DNA from: CAZCZU01 sp964503475
Lineage (GTDB): Bacteria; Pseudomonadota; Zetaproteobacteria; Mariprofundales; Mariprofundaceae
NCBI GenBank assembly: GCA_964503475.1
Contig: CAZCZU010000002.1
Span: forward strand, 53,948 to 117,947
Direction: 5' to 3'
DNA length: 64,000 bases
Below the pieces are notes generated by a model. The model was not told the origin of the DNA, made no database searches, and saw nothing but the letters and a program-made list of their open reading frames with translations. Shown here in pieces: positions 8,242 to 16,653 of the stretch; position 1 is the first letter of the stretch, and the number at the start of each line of letters is the position of its first letter. Made by a program: the position numbers and the translations under genes.

Positions 8242-9100
8242 AGTGGTCCTCGACCACCTCGAAGGTGAGATAGAAGCTCACCCGGTCCAGCCCCCAGGAG
8301 CTGGGCAGCGGCTTGAAGGGGGCTGCATCGTGAATGGCCCGGATGGCACTCTCGTTGATCTGGGCCAGCGGACTGGGGCGCATGATTTCGACATTGCCCA
8401 GCGAGCCGTCATGCTCGATGGTCAGGCGGATCATTGCCTTGCGCTGGTCATCCGGATACTTGCCGTAATCGGCCTGGCCCGGACGCCACTGCTCCTCAAG
8501 GGCCTGCACCAGTGCATGGGCATAGGGGGCATACTTCTCCTGACGCGTGTTGATCGGGATATCCGCTTCGCGGTTGAGCATCTGCTTCATCCGCTTTTCA
8601 CGCTGGAAGTCGGATGAGAGCTGGGCCAGGGCCGTGGAGGAGGGCAGCAGATTGGAGAGCGGAATCTGCGGCAGGGTCTCTTTCTGCGCCGGCTTCTCGA
8701 CCGGTTTGCGATTGGTTTTCGGCTCGTTTTCCAGCTCCATGCCGCGTCGTGCCAGGGTGCGCACGCGCTGCTCGGGCGAGGCCGGCGGCGGTGTCTTCGG
8801 CATCTGCGGTTGCGGCGGTTTTGGTTTCCGGGGCTGCGGCTTGCTGCTGGCCATCGGTGCACGGGCCATGCGGGTCGTTTTGTCCTTCGCTTCGCTGCTG
8901 CCGCCGGCGGCATTCACGTTCGCGGCAGTTTCAGCATCCTTGGGGGGCTTCTCTTTGGGTGTGGTCTGTGGATCGAGCATGACCAGATCCATGATCTGCG
9001 GCTTCTGCTTCTTCGGCAGCGGCTTGTCGACATGGGCAAAGGCGATGAGCAGGACAAGGGCGGCATGCGCGGCTACGGAAGCCGCGAACGAGAGACTCAT
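8222..9100 (-). CDS. TonB/TolA-like energy-transducing protein
   Basis: 292-residue protein with one N-terminal hydrophobic helix (SLSFAASVAAHAALVLLIAF, containing the conserved TonB-type His), a long Pro/Lys-rich periplasmic linker (about 30-150) and a C-terminal TonB-like domain (about 200-285) with MIRLTIEHDGSLGNVEIMRPS and the AIRAIHDAAPFKPLPS motif. TonB proteins couple the proton gradient to outer-membrane transporters; no exbB, exbD or TonB-dependent receptor is found in this window. The ATG at 9100 follows the upstream stop by 17 bp but has only a weak SD; a TTG at 9127 is possible. Membership of the minus-strand run NusG_II-Gx-tonB-mutY suggests one transcript. Confidence 0.85.
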   Translation of the reverse strand: MSLSFAASVAAHAALVLLIAFAHVDKPLPKKQKPQIMDLVMLDPQTTPKEKPPKDAETAANVNAAGGSSEAKDKTTRMARAPMASSKPQPRKPKPPQPQMPKTPPPASPEQRVRTLARRGMELENEPKTNRKPVEKPAQKETLPQIPLSNLLPSSTALAQLSSDFQREKRMKQMLNREADIPINTRQEKYAPYAHALVQALEEQWRPGQADYGKYPDDQRKAMIRLTIEHDGSLGNVEIMRPSPLAQINESAIRAIHDAAPFKPLPSSWGLDRVSFYLTFEVVEDHFVFRAL

Positions 9101-9117
9101 GCGTTTCTGTTCTGTCT

Positions 9118-9648
9118 TTAGCTGCAATGCTCCATCCTGGTATGCGAAGTGATGTACGTGGCCAGCGCACCGTTGATCCAGCCCGTGGCGCAGGATAACA
9201 ACAATAGCGGCGGAAGCAGATAGTAGATTGCCTGCTGATGAATAAACAGGGATTCTACCGTGACGATCTGGGCGCACATGTGTGCCAGCGCACCGACCAG
9301 GCTGACGCCGATCAGGCTGATGCCGGGAATGAGCCGCCAGGCTATCAGCATCACCAGGGCGGCCGAAAGGCTGCCGGCCAGGCTGATGAAGAAGGTCGGG
9401 GTCAGCACGGTACCGATCAGGAAGCTGCCGACCAGCACCCGGCCGATGGCGACGGCAAAGGCGGCGCGGGGGCCGAGCATCACCAGCGCCACCAGGGTCA
9501 TGATGTTGGCCAGGCCCGGCTTGAACCAGGGGCCGAGGCTGGGGATGGCACTTTCAAAGACGTGCAGGCCGATGGCCAGGGTCAGCAGGGCCAGAAAACG
9601 GGCCCGGGCCTTGAGCTCGGGCAGCGGCGGGCGTGACAAGGTCTGCAT
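9118..9648 (-). CDS. Gx transporter family / heptaprenyl diphosphate synthase component I-like membrane protein
   Basis: 176-residue integral membrane protein with about five helices, resembling the Hpre_diP_synt_I (Gx) family: PSLGPWFKPGLANIMTLVAL is its conserved first segment, followed by GRVLVGSFLIGTVLTPTFFIS and a Gly/Ala-rich helix with HMCAQIVTVESLFIHQ. The family is now thought to be a small transporter rather than a synthase subunit. Its ATG overlaps the NusG_II stop (TGATG), so the two are coupled. NusG_II and Gx are commonly neighbours in other bacteria, often near apbE or rnf genes, which are not here. Confidence 0.85.
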   Translation of the reverse strand: MQTLSRPPLPELKARARFLALLTLAIGLHVFESAIPSLGPWFKPGLANIMTLVALVMLGPRAAFAVAIGRVLVGSFLIGTVLTPTFFISLAGSLSAALVMLIAWRLIPGISLIGVSLVGALAHMCAQIVTVESLFIHQQAIYYLLPPLLLLSCATGWINGALATYITSHTRMEHCS

Positions 9649-10076
9649 CAGCGGCTGATCCCATCCAGTGCGTCGTGCCGCTGGCCGGTGATGGCGATCA
9701 GGATGTGGTTGGGCACGCAGGCGGCCGAATCGCCGGCATGCTTGTGGTAACCGGAGAGTACGCACTGCTGACCGTTGCAGGGGGAGCTGACAAAGCGGGC
9801 GCCTTTGGCGTCGATGACGATCTCGGAGGGGCCGATATCACCCTCCACATGCAGGTGGACCGGCGCATCGGGCGGCAGCGGATAGCGGGCCAGCAGTTTG
9901 TCGCCATGGTAGATGCGCGCCATCGGCGGCCCGGCCGAAACGCGGGCATGAATCCACTGCCAGGAGAGGGCGATGGCCACCAGTGCCAGCAGCAGCAGGA
10001 TACGATCCGTCCAGCTGCCGGTCAGCCAGTGCCAGCCACTTTGGCCGGATGGGGAGGGAGCGGCTAGGCTTGCCAT
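9648..10076 (-). CDS. NusG domain II-containing membrane-anchored protein
   Basis: 142 residues: a single hydrophobic helix (DRILLLLALVAIALSWQW) and a periplasmic NusG_II domain with the family cysteine pattern SPCNGQQCVLSGYHKHAGDS then ACVPNHILIAI. Three cysteines in this pattern are conserved in the family, which is typically co-encoded with Gx membrane proteins and flavin-transfer functions. Its precise role is not known. First gene of the minus-strand run towards mutY; the SD is weak. It has nothing to do with transcription elongation despite the name. Confidence 0.85.
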   Translation of the reverse strand: MASLAAPSPSGQSGWHWLTGSWTDRILLLLALVAIALSWQWIHARVSAGPPMARIYHGDKLLARYPLPPDAPVHLHVEGDIGPSEIVIDAKGARFVSSPCNGQQCVLSGYHKHAGDSAACVPNHILIAITGQRHDALDGISR

Positions 10077-10126
10077 ACGCCAATAGTATCCCTGAAACCG
10101 ATGAATAATCCATGAGGAGGCATACC

Positions 10127-10795
10127 ATGAATGTATTGATCACCGGAGCCAATCGCGGCATCGGAGTCGGATTCGTGCGCCACTATCTCGATCAGGGTGC
10201 CGATGTCTGGGCCTGTTACCGCAGCGAGCCGGGTGAGCTGGCGGCGATGGATTCGCCGAAGCTGCATCTGCTGCGCTGGGATGTGTCCACCGATGCGGGG
10301 CCGGAGGGGGCGTTGCCCGGGAGTCTCGATATCCTGATCAACAACGCCGGTATCTACGGTCCCGGCAAGGGATACCAGAGCCTGGAGAAAGTGACGCCGG
10401 AAGCGATGCTGGAGACCTTCAATGTCGATTGCGTGGGGCCGCTACGTGTCGTCAAACGCCTGGGAAGTGCGGTGAAGCATGCGCATGGCGTGATTGCCAA
10501 TGTCAGTTCCAAGATGGGCTCGACGGCCGACAATACGAGCGGCGGCACCTATGCCTACCGGGCCGCCAAGTCGGCGCTGGTGATCGTGTCGCGTTCGATG
10601 GCGATCGATCTGGCACCGAGTGGTGTCCATGTCGTGACCCTGCACCCTGGCTGGGTCCAGACTGACATGACCGGTGGCAGCGGCCTGATCGATGTGGCGA
10701 CGTCGGTGGCAGGTATGACGGATGTGATTGCCCGGGCCGACAGCTACGAGCCGGGCGCATTTGTCGCCTTCGACGGCAAGGTCGTGCCATACTGA
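10127..10795 (+). CDS. Short-chain dehydrogenase/reductase
   Basis: 222-residue classical SDR oxidoreductase of the csgA/sniffer-like type. The nucleotide-binding TGANRGIG lies at the N-terminus, NNAG follows the fourth strand, NVSSKMGS carries the catalytic Ser, and YAYRAAK gives the Tyr-x-x-x-Lys pair. LHPGWVQTDMTG is the conserved post-catalytic strand seen in this subgroup. Substrate unknown. Start at 10127 is preceded by GAGGAGG; an upstream ATG at 10112 overlaps that SD. It is divergent from the NusG_II gene. Confidence 0.9.
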   Translation: MNVLITGANRGIGVGFVRHYLDQGADVWACYRSEPGELAAMDSPKLHLLRWDVSTDAGPEGALPGSLDILINNAGIYGPGKGYQSLEKVTPEAMLETFNVDCVGPLRVVKRLGSAVKHAHGVIANVSSKMGSTADNTSGGTYAYRAAKSALVIVSRSMAIDLAPSGVHVVTLHPGWVQTDMTGGSGLIDVATSVAGMTDVIARADSYEPGAFVAFDGKVVPY

Positions 10796-10838
10796 TGCAC
10801 AGAATGACGACGATGAACCGAACGGTCGGGGAGGTGAC

Positions 10839-11654
10839 ATGAATACCGAGATGCAGCAGTTGATCCACGGCGTGGCCTTGCCGTGGGCCATCCATATCGG
10901 CATGGCGATCATCATATTCGTGGTGGGTCGCTGGCTGGCAAAGTTGCTGGTCGCACTCGTCAGTCGCCTGCTGCAGCGATCGAAGCTCGATGCGATGCTG
11001 GTCAGCTTCTTTACCTCGATTCTCAATGCCCTGCTGCTGTTGCTGGTGGTGATTGCCGCCCTGGAAGAGCTCGGGGTCGATACCACCTCGCTGGTGGCCC
11101 TGCTTGGTGCGGCCGGCCTGGCCGTAGGTCTGGCCCTGCAGGGGTCGCTGCAGAACTTCGCTGCCGGGGTGATGCTGATTCTCTTTCGCCCCTTCAAGGC
11201 CGGCGATTATGTCGAGGCGGCCGGCACGGCCGGCGTGGTCGAGGAGATCGGCATCTTCAGTACCCGCATGCGAACTGGCGATAACCGCGAGGTAATTGTT
11301 CCCAACGGTGGCATCTACAAGGGCAATATCACCAATTTTTCTGCCCGCGACACCCGTCGTATCGATATGGTGTTCGGCATCGGCTACGACGCCGATCTGC
11401 GCCGGGCCCGCGAGATTATCGAAGCGCTGCTGGCAGCCGATGAGCGGATTCTGGCCGATCCCGCCCCGCTGGTGGCCGTAGCCGAGCTGGCCGAGAGCAG
11501 TGTCAATTTCAATGTGCGCCCCTGGGTTAATGCATCCGATTATTGGCCGGTACGCTACGATCTGACCGAGAAGCTGAAGCTCGCCTTCGACGAGGCGGGG
11601 ATCAGTATCCCCTATCCGCAGATGGATGTGCATGTCCATCAGCCCGACGATTAG
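10839..11654 (+). CDS. Small-conductance mechanosensitive channel, MscS family
   Basis: 271-residue MscS-type channel that opens on membrane tension to release osmolytes. It has three N-terminal hydrophobic helices; the pore helix is the Gly/Ala-patterned SLVALLGAAGLAVGLALQGS followed by LQNFAAGVMLILFRPFKAGDY, exactly the E. coli MscS arrangement. The beta domain (VVEEIGIFSTRMRTGDNREV, VPNGGIYKGNITNFS) and the C-terminal alpha/beta domain follow. GGGGAGGTGAC supports the ATG at 10839. It lies 43 bp after the SDR and 24 bp before the DUF2339 gene, all on one strand. Confidence 0.95.
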   Translation: MNTEMQQLIHGVALPWAIHIGMAIIIFVVGRWLAKLLVALVSRLLQRSKLDAMLVSFFTSILNALLLLLVVIAALEELGVDTTSLVALLGAAGLAVGLALQGSLQNFAAGVMLILFRPFKAGDYVEAAGTAGVVEEIGIFSTRMRTGDNREVIVPNGGIYKGNITNFSARDTRRIDMVFGIGYDADLRRAREIIEALLAADERILADPAPLVAVAELAESSVNFNVRPWVNASDYWPVRYDLTEKLKLAFDEAGISIPYPQMDVHVHQPDD

Positions 11655-11678
11655 GCCTGCAGGCTGAAGGAGGGATTC

Positions 11679-13370
11679 ATGGAGGAGATGGAGCAGCGGC
11701 TTCAACGGATTGAAGCGCGGCTGGCGGCACTCGAACAGCAGCAGGCCGAAAAGAGCGAGCCTGTCGCTGAGCCCGGGCCGATGATTCGCGAGGCCGCTGT
11801 TGAGTCAGCCACGCTGCGGGGCCCGCATGATCCGCTGGTCAGTGGTACATCGCCCTGGCGGGTCGATGGCGGTCATCGCCGGCAGGAGTCGGAGCCGATC
11901 ATCGGCTCGCTGCTCGGCTGGGGCGGGGCAACCGCCCTGGTGCTGGCCGCCTCCTACCTGATTCGCCTCGCGGTCGAAAACGGCTGGCTGACACCGACTC
12001 GGCAGGTGGCCATCGCGGCCCTGGCCGCTTTCGGGCTGATCGCGGCAGGCCTGCTGCTGCGCCGGCATGATCGCAGCTATGCCGCCTACCTTCCGGCCGG
12101 CGGCATCGTGATCCTGTTCATGACCATCTACGGAGCCCATCTCTACTATCCGCTGATCGGTGTCACGACGGCAATTGCGATGATCATCGGCACCTGCCTG
12201 CTGTCGCTCTGGCACTGTCGCCTGTTCGACAGCCAGCTCTACGCCTTCTTTGCCGTGCTCGGTTCCTACTCGGCGCCATTCATGTTTCCACCGCTGCGCA
12301 ACAGTACGCTGGACCTGGCCATCTACTTCTCGGCCTGGAGTGCACTGTTCAGTGCCTATGCGGTCATTGTGCACCGTCGAACGGTGCTGTTGCTGGCCCT
12401 CTACCTGGCCCTGGTCGGATTCGACCTGATCTGGCGTATGAATGCCTCGGAGGAGTGGCTGGCGGCACTGGCATTCCAGTTCGTGCAGTTGCTGATCTTT
12501 GCCGCAGGCACGGCCGCCTGCTCCATGCGCTGGCGTGAAGCGATGCCGCAGGCGGAAGCCATATGGTATCTGCCGGCGCTGCTGATCTTCTACATCCTGC
12601 AATATTCGCTGTTGCAGCAGCATATACCGGCCTGGGCACCGTGGATCGCCTTTGGCTCGGCCCTGGTGCCAGCGGCGGCCTACCTTGCCGCGCGTCTGGT
12701 GCTGCGCCGGCCATTACCGGCCGGCGAGCTGCTGGTCACGGCTTATGTGGCGCTGGTGCTGTTTCATGCCGGTTATCTCGAGTCGGTGCCGGCTGCCTGG
12801 GGGCCCTGGGTGGCCCTGGTGGTATTGCCGGCCGCATTTTTCTACGGGCGCATCAGCGCTGGCAGCCGGCAATCGCAGTGGCCCGTCTATCTCGTTTCAC
12901 TGCTGATTTTCCTGCTCAACTGCTTCCGTATCCTGACCGATACCGCCACGGCTGCGGTGCCGGGCAGGGAGCTGCTCTACTGGCTTTATCCGGCATCGAT
13001 TTATCTTGCCTGGTATCTTGCCGGGCGCGTGCAGGTACTGGCTTCACTGCGCCTGGCCCTGCTCTATGCCGGCCACATCGGCACCATGGCCGCCGCCATG
13101 CACGCCTTCGATGATCGCCTGCTGGTATCGCTGGCCTGGGCTGTACTGGCCATTGTGTGCCTGCTGCTGGCCCTGCGGTTGAAGGATCGGCTGCTCGGCC
13201 AGTCATCCCTGCTCATCTTCGCGGCTTCGGCCGGCAAGTTGCTGCTTTACGATCTGGCCGGATCGGCACCGCTGGTGCGCATCGCCTCGCTGGTGGTGTT
13301 GGGAATCAGCTTCTACCTGGGTGGCTGGCTGTACCGGCGCCTGGAATTTTCCGACAGCGCCGACGAATGA
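11679..13370 (+). CDS. DUF2339 polytopic membrane protein
   Basis: 563-residue membrane protein. The N-terminus is a short coiled coil (EEMEQRLQRIEARLAALEQQ) and an acidic linker, then about 16 hydrophobic helices from residue 85 on, beginning with the family hallmark GSLLGWGGATALVLAASYLI. This matches DUF2339 membrane proteins, which are of unknown function and much shorter here than the approximately 900-residue members. Strong SD GAAGGAGG before the ATG. Its end faces hemY, with an inverted repeat between. Confidence 0.82.
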   Translation: MEEMEQRLQRIEARLAALEQQQAEKSEPVAEPGPMIREAAVESATLRGPHDPLVSGTSPWRVDGGHRRQESEPIIGSLLGWGGATALVLAASYLIRLAVENGWLTPTRQVAIAALAAFGLIAAGLLLRRHDRSYAAYLPAGGIVILFMTIYGAHLYYPLIGVTTAIAMIIGTCLLSLWHCRLFDSQLYAFFAVLGSYSAPFMFPPLRNSTLDLAIYFSAWSALFSAYAVIVHRRTVLLLALYLALVGFDLIWRMNASEEWLAALAFQFVQLLIFAAGTAACSMRWREAMPQAEAIWYLPALLIFYILQYSLLQQHIPAWAPWIAFGSALVPAAAYLAARLVLRRPLPAGELLVTAYVALVLFHAGYLESVPAAWGPWVALVVLPAAFFYGRISAGSRQSQWPVYLVSLLIFLLNCFRILTDTATAAVPGRELLYWLYPASIYLAWYLAGRVQVLASLRLALLYAGHIGTMAAAMHAFDDRLLVSLAWAVLAIVCLLLALRLKDRLLGQSSLLIFAASAGKLLLYDLAGSAPLVRIASLVVLGISFYLGGWLYRRLEFSDSADE

Positions 13371-13371
13371 T

Positions 13372-13398
13372 GCAGGCCTGAAGTCGATTCAGGCCTGC
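13372..13398. terminator. Inverted repeat between convergent DUF2339 and hemY genes
   Basis: Perfect 11-bp inverted repeat GCAGGCCTGAA / TTCAGGCCTGC with a 5-base loop, overlapping the hemY stop codon. No clear T-run follows on either strand, so it may act as a stem that stabilises both 3' ends rather than a classical terminator. Confidence 0.5.
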
Positions 13399-14528
13399 GA
13401 GTTGTCGCTGATGGCGGCCTGGCGGAAGCTGTTGGTGGCGGTCTGCCAGTCGTGCGCCTCCTCGGCCCACTGGCCGCGGGTCTGCAGGAACTGCGGACGC
13501 GGTTCTTCGTGGATCAGCTTGGAGAGCTCCTCCTGCGCCAGTCCTTCCAGTTTGGCTGCATGGGCCAGGCGGGCACGCAGCCACTTCAGGGCGGCCGGCC
13601 CCTGCATCTTCTCCAGGCGGCGGAAAGCGGCCATGGCATCTTCCTGCATCTGCGTGAACAGGGCGTCGGCGATGATCATGTTGTCATGCTGCTCCAGGTG
13701 GCGCAGCCACATGCGCTCGGCTGCCTTGGCCTCATCGTTGTCGTACATGGCACGACCCAGCTCCAGCATGATCGCCGGATCATCCGGCAGCAGGCGCTGC
13801 GCCTTGCGCAGATGCTGCAGACGGTGGGCAGGCTCCTCTTCGGCCAGATAGACATAGGCCCAGGCCAGCTGCGGCTTGATCGTCGCGGCCGCTTTATGGC
13901 CACGTTTCCACAGCTCTTCCAGCAGTTCGGCTGCCCTGGCCCAGTCGCCCTCCTCCCTGGCCAGCTCGGCCATGCGGGTCATGGCCAGCGGGGCGCCCGG
14001 ATGGGCGGCAAGCCAGGCTTCGAGATGCGCCTTGCGGGTGGCGATATCCGGTTGGACGGAGGCGTCCGGGTCGGTCGCGATACGGGCACTCATGGCGATC
14101 AGCAGCGGATCGTCGTCCGGCGAACTCAGCGGCTGCTCCTTGGCCGGTACGGTCATGGCCTTCAGTAGCGGTACACCCCAGTCGGGGATGACGCCGCGCG
14201 CCTTGCCGAAGGCTTTGGCGCCGAAGTCGCCACGCATGTCGATGTGCTGGGCAATGCCGTCGCGCAGGCACTCCTCGCGCCGCTTGCGATTGCCCATGCG
14301 CATGGTCTGCCACAGCTGGCCGGGTCCGGCGATGAGTGCTTGTACCAGGCGGCGCAGCAGGGCCATGACCAGCAGCAGGGCAACAAGGATAAACAGGAAC
14401 GTGCCCTGGCGGCTCTCAAATTGCCAGCCGAAGGCCTCGATGCGCAGTATCTGTGCACCCACCTCGGGAAAGAGCAGCGGCAGGGCGGCGACAGCCAGCA
14501 ACAGCAGGATGATCAGGAATAGGCGCAT
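13389..14528 (-). CDS. hemY: HemY-type membrane TPR protein of haem biosynthesis
   Basis: 379-residue protein of the proteobacterial HemY family (not the protoporphyrinogen oxidase of the same name). Two N-terminal hydrophobic helices (MRLFLIILLLLAVAALPLLF and GTFLFILVALLLVMALLRRL) are followed by the HemY_N domain and TPR-like helical repeats (about 150-370; GDWARAAELLEELWKRG). It is encoded with hemX in haem operons and is thought to organise the pathway at the membrane; no catalytic role is known. Its ATG overlaps the hemX stop (TAATG). A longer upstream reading frame exists but lies wholly inside hemX. Confidence 0.9.
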   Translation of the reverse strand: MRLFLIILLLLAVAALPLLFPEVGAQILRIEAFGWQFESRQGTFLFILVALLLVMALLRRLVQALIAGPGQLWQTMRMGNRKRREECLRDGIAQHIDMRGDFGAKAFGKARGVIPDWGVPLLKAMTVPAKEQPLSSPDDDPLLIAMSARIATDPDASVQPDIATRKAHLEAWLAAHPGAPLAMTRMAELAREEGDWARAAELLEELWKRGHKAAATIKPQLAWAYVYLAEEEPAHRLQHLRKAQRLLPDDPAIMLELGRAMYDNDEAKAAERMWLRHLEQHDNMIIADALFTQMQEDAMAAFRRLEKMQGPAALKWLRARLAHAAKLEGLAQEELSKLIHEEPRPQFLQTRGQWAEEAHDWQTATNSFRQAAISDNSQA

Positions 14529-15661
14529 TACAGTTGCTCCTGCCATGTCTGGGCTGCCTGACGCAGCTTCCCGATGTCGCGGGCGATATCGGAGAAGCTG
14601 TCGGGCAGCTTCGGCATGTTGTCGATGGTGCTTCCGGGCAGTTCGGCCAGAGCCAGCTGCACGTGGGCCCGCAGTTTTTGCCATGCCACCGGATCGGGCC
14701 ACTGCTCCTGCTGCAGCTGTCGTGCCGTTCCCTGCAGCTGTTGCCGCAGCTGCTGCATCTGCTGGGCCTCGGCTTCCGGAGCCCGTTTCAGGCTGAACTG
14801 ACCGAACAGCCTTTTCAGCCACGGCTGTTCAAACTGCGGGATGATGTTGGGATGCTCTTCGGGGCGAAGCCGGGCAGCCGCCTCGTTCAGGGCCTGCTGC
14901 CAGCGCACGATATCGGCATGACGCTGCTGGGCCAGCGAATACATCGCCTGTGCCTTTTCACGCTCGTCACTCGACAGGGTCGGCATGCGGGTGATCTCTT
15001 CCCAGGCCAGTTCGATCTGCGGCAGATGATTCACCGGATTGGCGATCCAGCCGAGACGGGTGCGCAGCTGGATGCGTTGCAGGTCGGTCTGGGTCTGGCG
15101 CAGGTCCTGTTGTTCATTACGCAGTGTGGCGAGATCCTGCTGCAGCGTGTTCATGGCATCGAGCAACTTCCTGGCTTCGTCCTCGTTGATGCCCTCGCGC
15201 TTGATGACGGTGATGGTCGGGCGCTGGACCGGGGCTGGATGTGTGACCGGAGCGCTCTCGCTGACCGGTGCGGTCGATGCCGGCTCGGAGACGGCTGCTT
15301 CGGGCGCGGCTTGTGCCTCGGGCTGCCGGGCCGGAGTCTGTTGGGCTGGCGCAGGCTTTTCGGTCGGGCTTGCCTCCGGTGCGGAGGCCGTGTCCGGTGC
15401 CGGCTCGGAGATTTGTGGGATGCTGCTCTGGACGGTTTCGATACCGTTGGCGAACCACTTCTGGCGTACGTCGGCCGGAGTCAGCAGCAGACCGACGCCG
15501 ACGGCAATGAGCAGGATAAAGACCCAGCCCCAGCGGCTGATGAAGGAGCCCTTGTTGCGGGCGGTAGCCGATTCCTCAGGCGTATCGGCCGGGCTTTCCG
15601 CCTGCGGCGACTCCAGCACCTGCTCCTCGATCTTTTCCGGCTTGCGTGCGTCGTCTGTCAT
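14528..15661 (-). CDS. hemX: HemX-like membrane protein (uroporphyrinogen-III C-methyltransferase family name)
   Basis: 377 residues: a cytosolic acidic N-terminus, one transmembrane helix (WGWVFILLIAVGVGLLLT), a Pro/Ala/Glu-rich periplasmic linker (about 70-160), and a helical HemX domain from residue 165 with coiled-coil character (LDAMNTLQQDLATLRNEQQD) and RLGWIANPVNHLPQIELAWEE. Proteobacterial HemX is annotated as a methyltransferase for historical reasons but carries no SAM-binding motif; none is seen here either. It starts 3 bp after the hemB stop and overlaps hemY, so all four haem genes are probably one transcript. Confidence 0.9.
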   Translation of the reverse strand: MTDDARKPEKIEEQVLESPQAESPADTPEESATARNKGSFISRWGWVFILLIAVGVGLLLTPADVRQKWFANGIETVQSSIPQISEPAPDTASAPEASPTEKPAPAQQTPARQPEAQAAPEAAVSEPASTAPVSESAPVTHPAPVQRPTITVIKREGINEDEARKLLDAMNTLQQDLATLRNEQQDLRQTQTDLQRIQLRTRLGWIANPVNHLPQIELAWEEITRMPTLSSDEREKAQAMYSLAQQRHADIVRWQQALNEAAARLRPEEHPNIIPQFEQPWLKRLFGQFSLKRAPEAEAQQMQQLRQQLQGTARQLQQEQWPDPVAWQKLRAHVQLALAELPGSTIDNMPKLPDSFSDIARDIGKLRQAAQTWQEQL

Positions 15662-15664
15662 GGC

Positions 15665-16648
15665 TTAAGCATCGTTCAACCAGCGGGCGACGTCCAGTGC
15701 ATGATAGGTGAGGATCAGGTCGGCACCGGCACGTTTGAAGCTGGTCATGGTCTCGAGTACCACGCGTTTCTCGTCGATCCAGCCGTTTTGGGCCGCGGCC
15801 TTGACCATGGCGTACTCGCCGGAGACGTTGTAGACCGCCATCGGTACATCGGTGGCATCCTTTACTTCGCGGATGATATCCATGTAGGCCAGTCCCGGCT
15901 TGACCATCAGCATGTCGGCACCCTCTTCGATATCGAGCATCGCCTCGCGCAGGGCCTCACGACGATTGGCCGGGTCCATCTGGTAGGTGGCACGATCACC
16001 GAAGGAGGGGGTGGAGTCGGCCGCATCGCGGAACGGGCCGAAATAGCCCGAAGCATACTTGACGGCGTAGGACATGATCGGGGTGTTGGCAAAGCCGTTT
16101 TCGTCCAGGGCCGAACGGATGGTGGCGATCATGCCGTCCATCATGCCGGAGGGGGCAATCATGTCGACGCCGGCCCTGGCGTAGGAGACGACCTCTTTTT
16201 GCAGGTTCTCCAGGGTGGCGTCGTTGTCGACGTCATGGCCGTGCAGTACGCCGCAGTGGCCGTGGTCGGTGTATTCGCAGAAGCAGGAGTCGGCGATCAC
16301 ACAGGTGTCGGGCGAGGCATCCTTGGCGGCGCGCACGGCCTGCTGCACGATGCCTTCATCGTTCCACGCCTCGGTGCCGATGGCATCCTTGTGGGCCGGG
16401 ATGCCGAAGAAGATGACACCCGGGATGCCGAGGCCGGCAGCCTCCTTCACGGCATCGCCGACATGCGAGATCGGCAGGCGGGATACGCCCGGCATGCTGG
16501 CGACCGGCTTCGGCTCCGTGATCGTCTCGTCGACGAACATCGGGTAGATCAGGTCGTTGGGAGAGAGAGTGGTCTCGCGCACCATGCGGCGGATGGTCGG
16601 TGTGCGGCGCAGGCGGCGCGGGCGGATGATCAGGTCCGGTAATGCCAT
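15665..16648 (-). CDS. hemB: Delta-aminolevulinic acid dehydratase (porphobilinogen synthase)
   Basis: 327-residue HemB, which condenses two 5-aminolevulinates to porphobilinogen. DSCFCEYTDHGHCG carries the three cysteines of the zinc-dependent E. coli-like type. The two active-site lysines lie in SYAVKYASGYFGPFRDA and MLMVKPGLAYMD; VYNVSGEY follows. I chose the ATG at 16648, whose AGGGAG lies about 10 bases upstream; a GTG at 16657 lies on top of that SD and overlaps hemD. The stop is 3 bp from hemX. Confidence 0.97.
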   Translation of the reverse strand: MALPDLIIRPRRLRRTPTIRRMVRETTLSPNDLIYPMFVDETITEPKPVASMPGVSRLPISHVGDAVKEAAGLGIPGVIFFGIPAHKDAIGTEAWNDEGIVQQAVRAAKDASPDTCVIADSCFCEYTDHGHCGVLHGHDVDNDATLENLQKEVVSYARAGVDMIAPSGMMDGMIATIRSALDENGFANTPIMSYAVKYASGYFGPFRDAADSTPSFGDRATYQMDPANRREALREAMLDIEEGADMLMVKPGLAYMDIIREVKDATDVPMAVYNVSGEYAMVKAAAQNGWIDEKRVVLETMTSFKRAGADLILTYHALDVARWLNDA

Positions 16649-16653
16649 GTGAG

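Noticed and set aside
10503..11705. 400-codon frame opposite mscS and the SDR gene
   Set aside because: Shadow of both genes with His/Gln-rich composition; no start signal.
13389..14822. Longer hemY start at 14822
   Set aside because: The added segment lies inside hemX, is Ala/Arg-rich and lacks the membrane helix that marks HemY starts.
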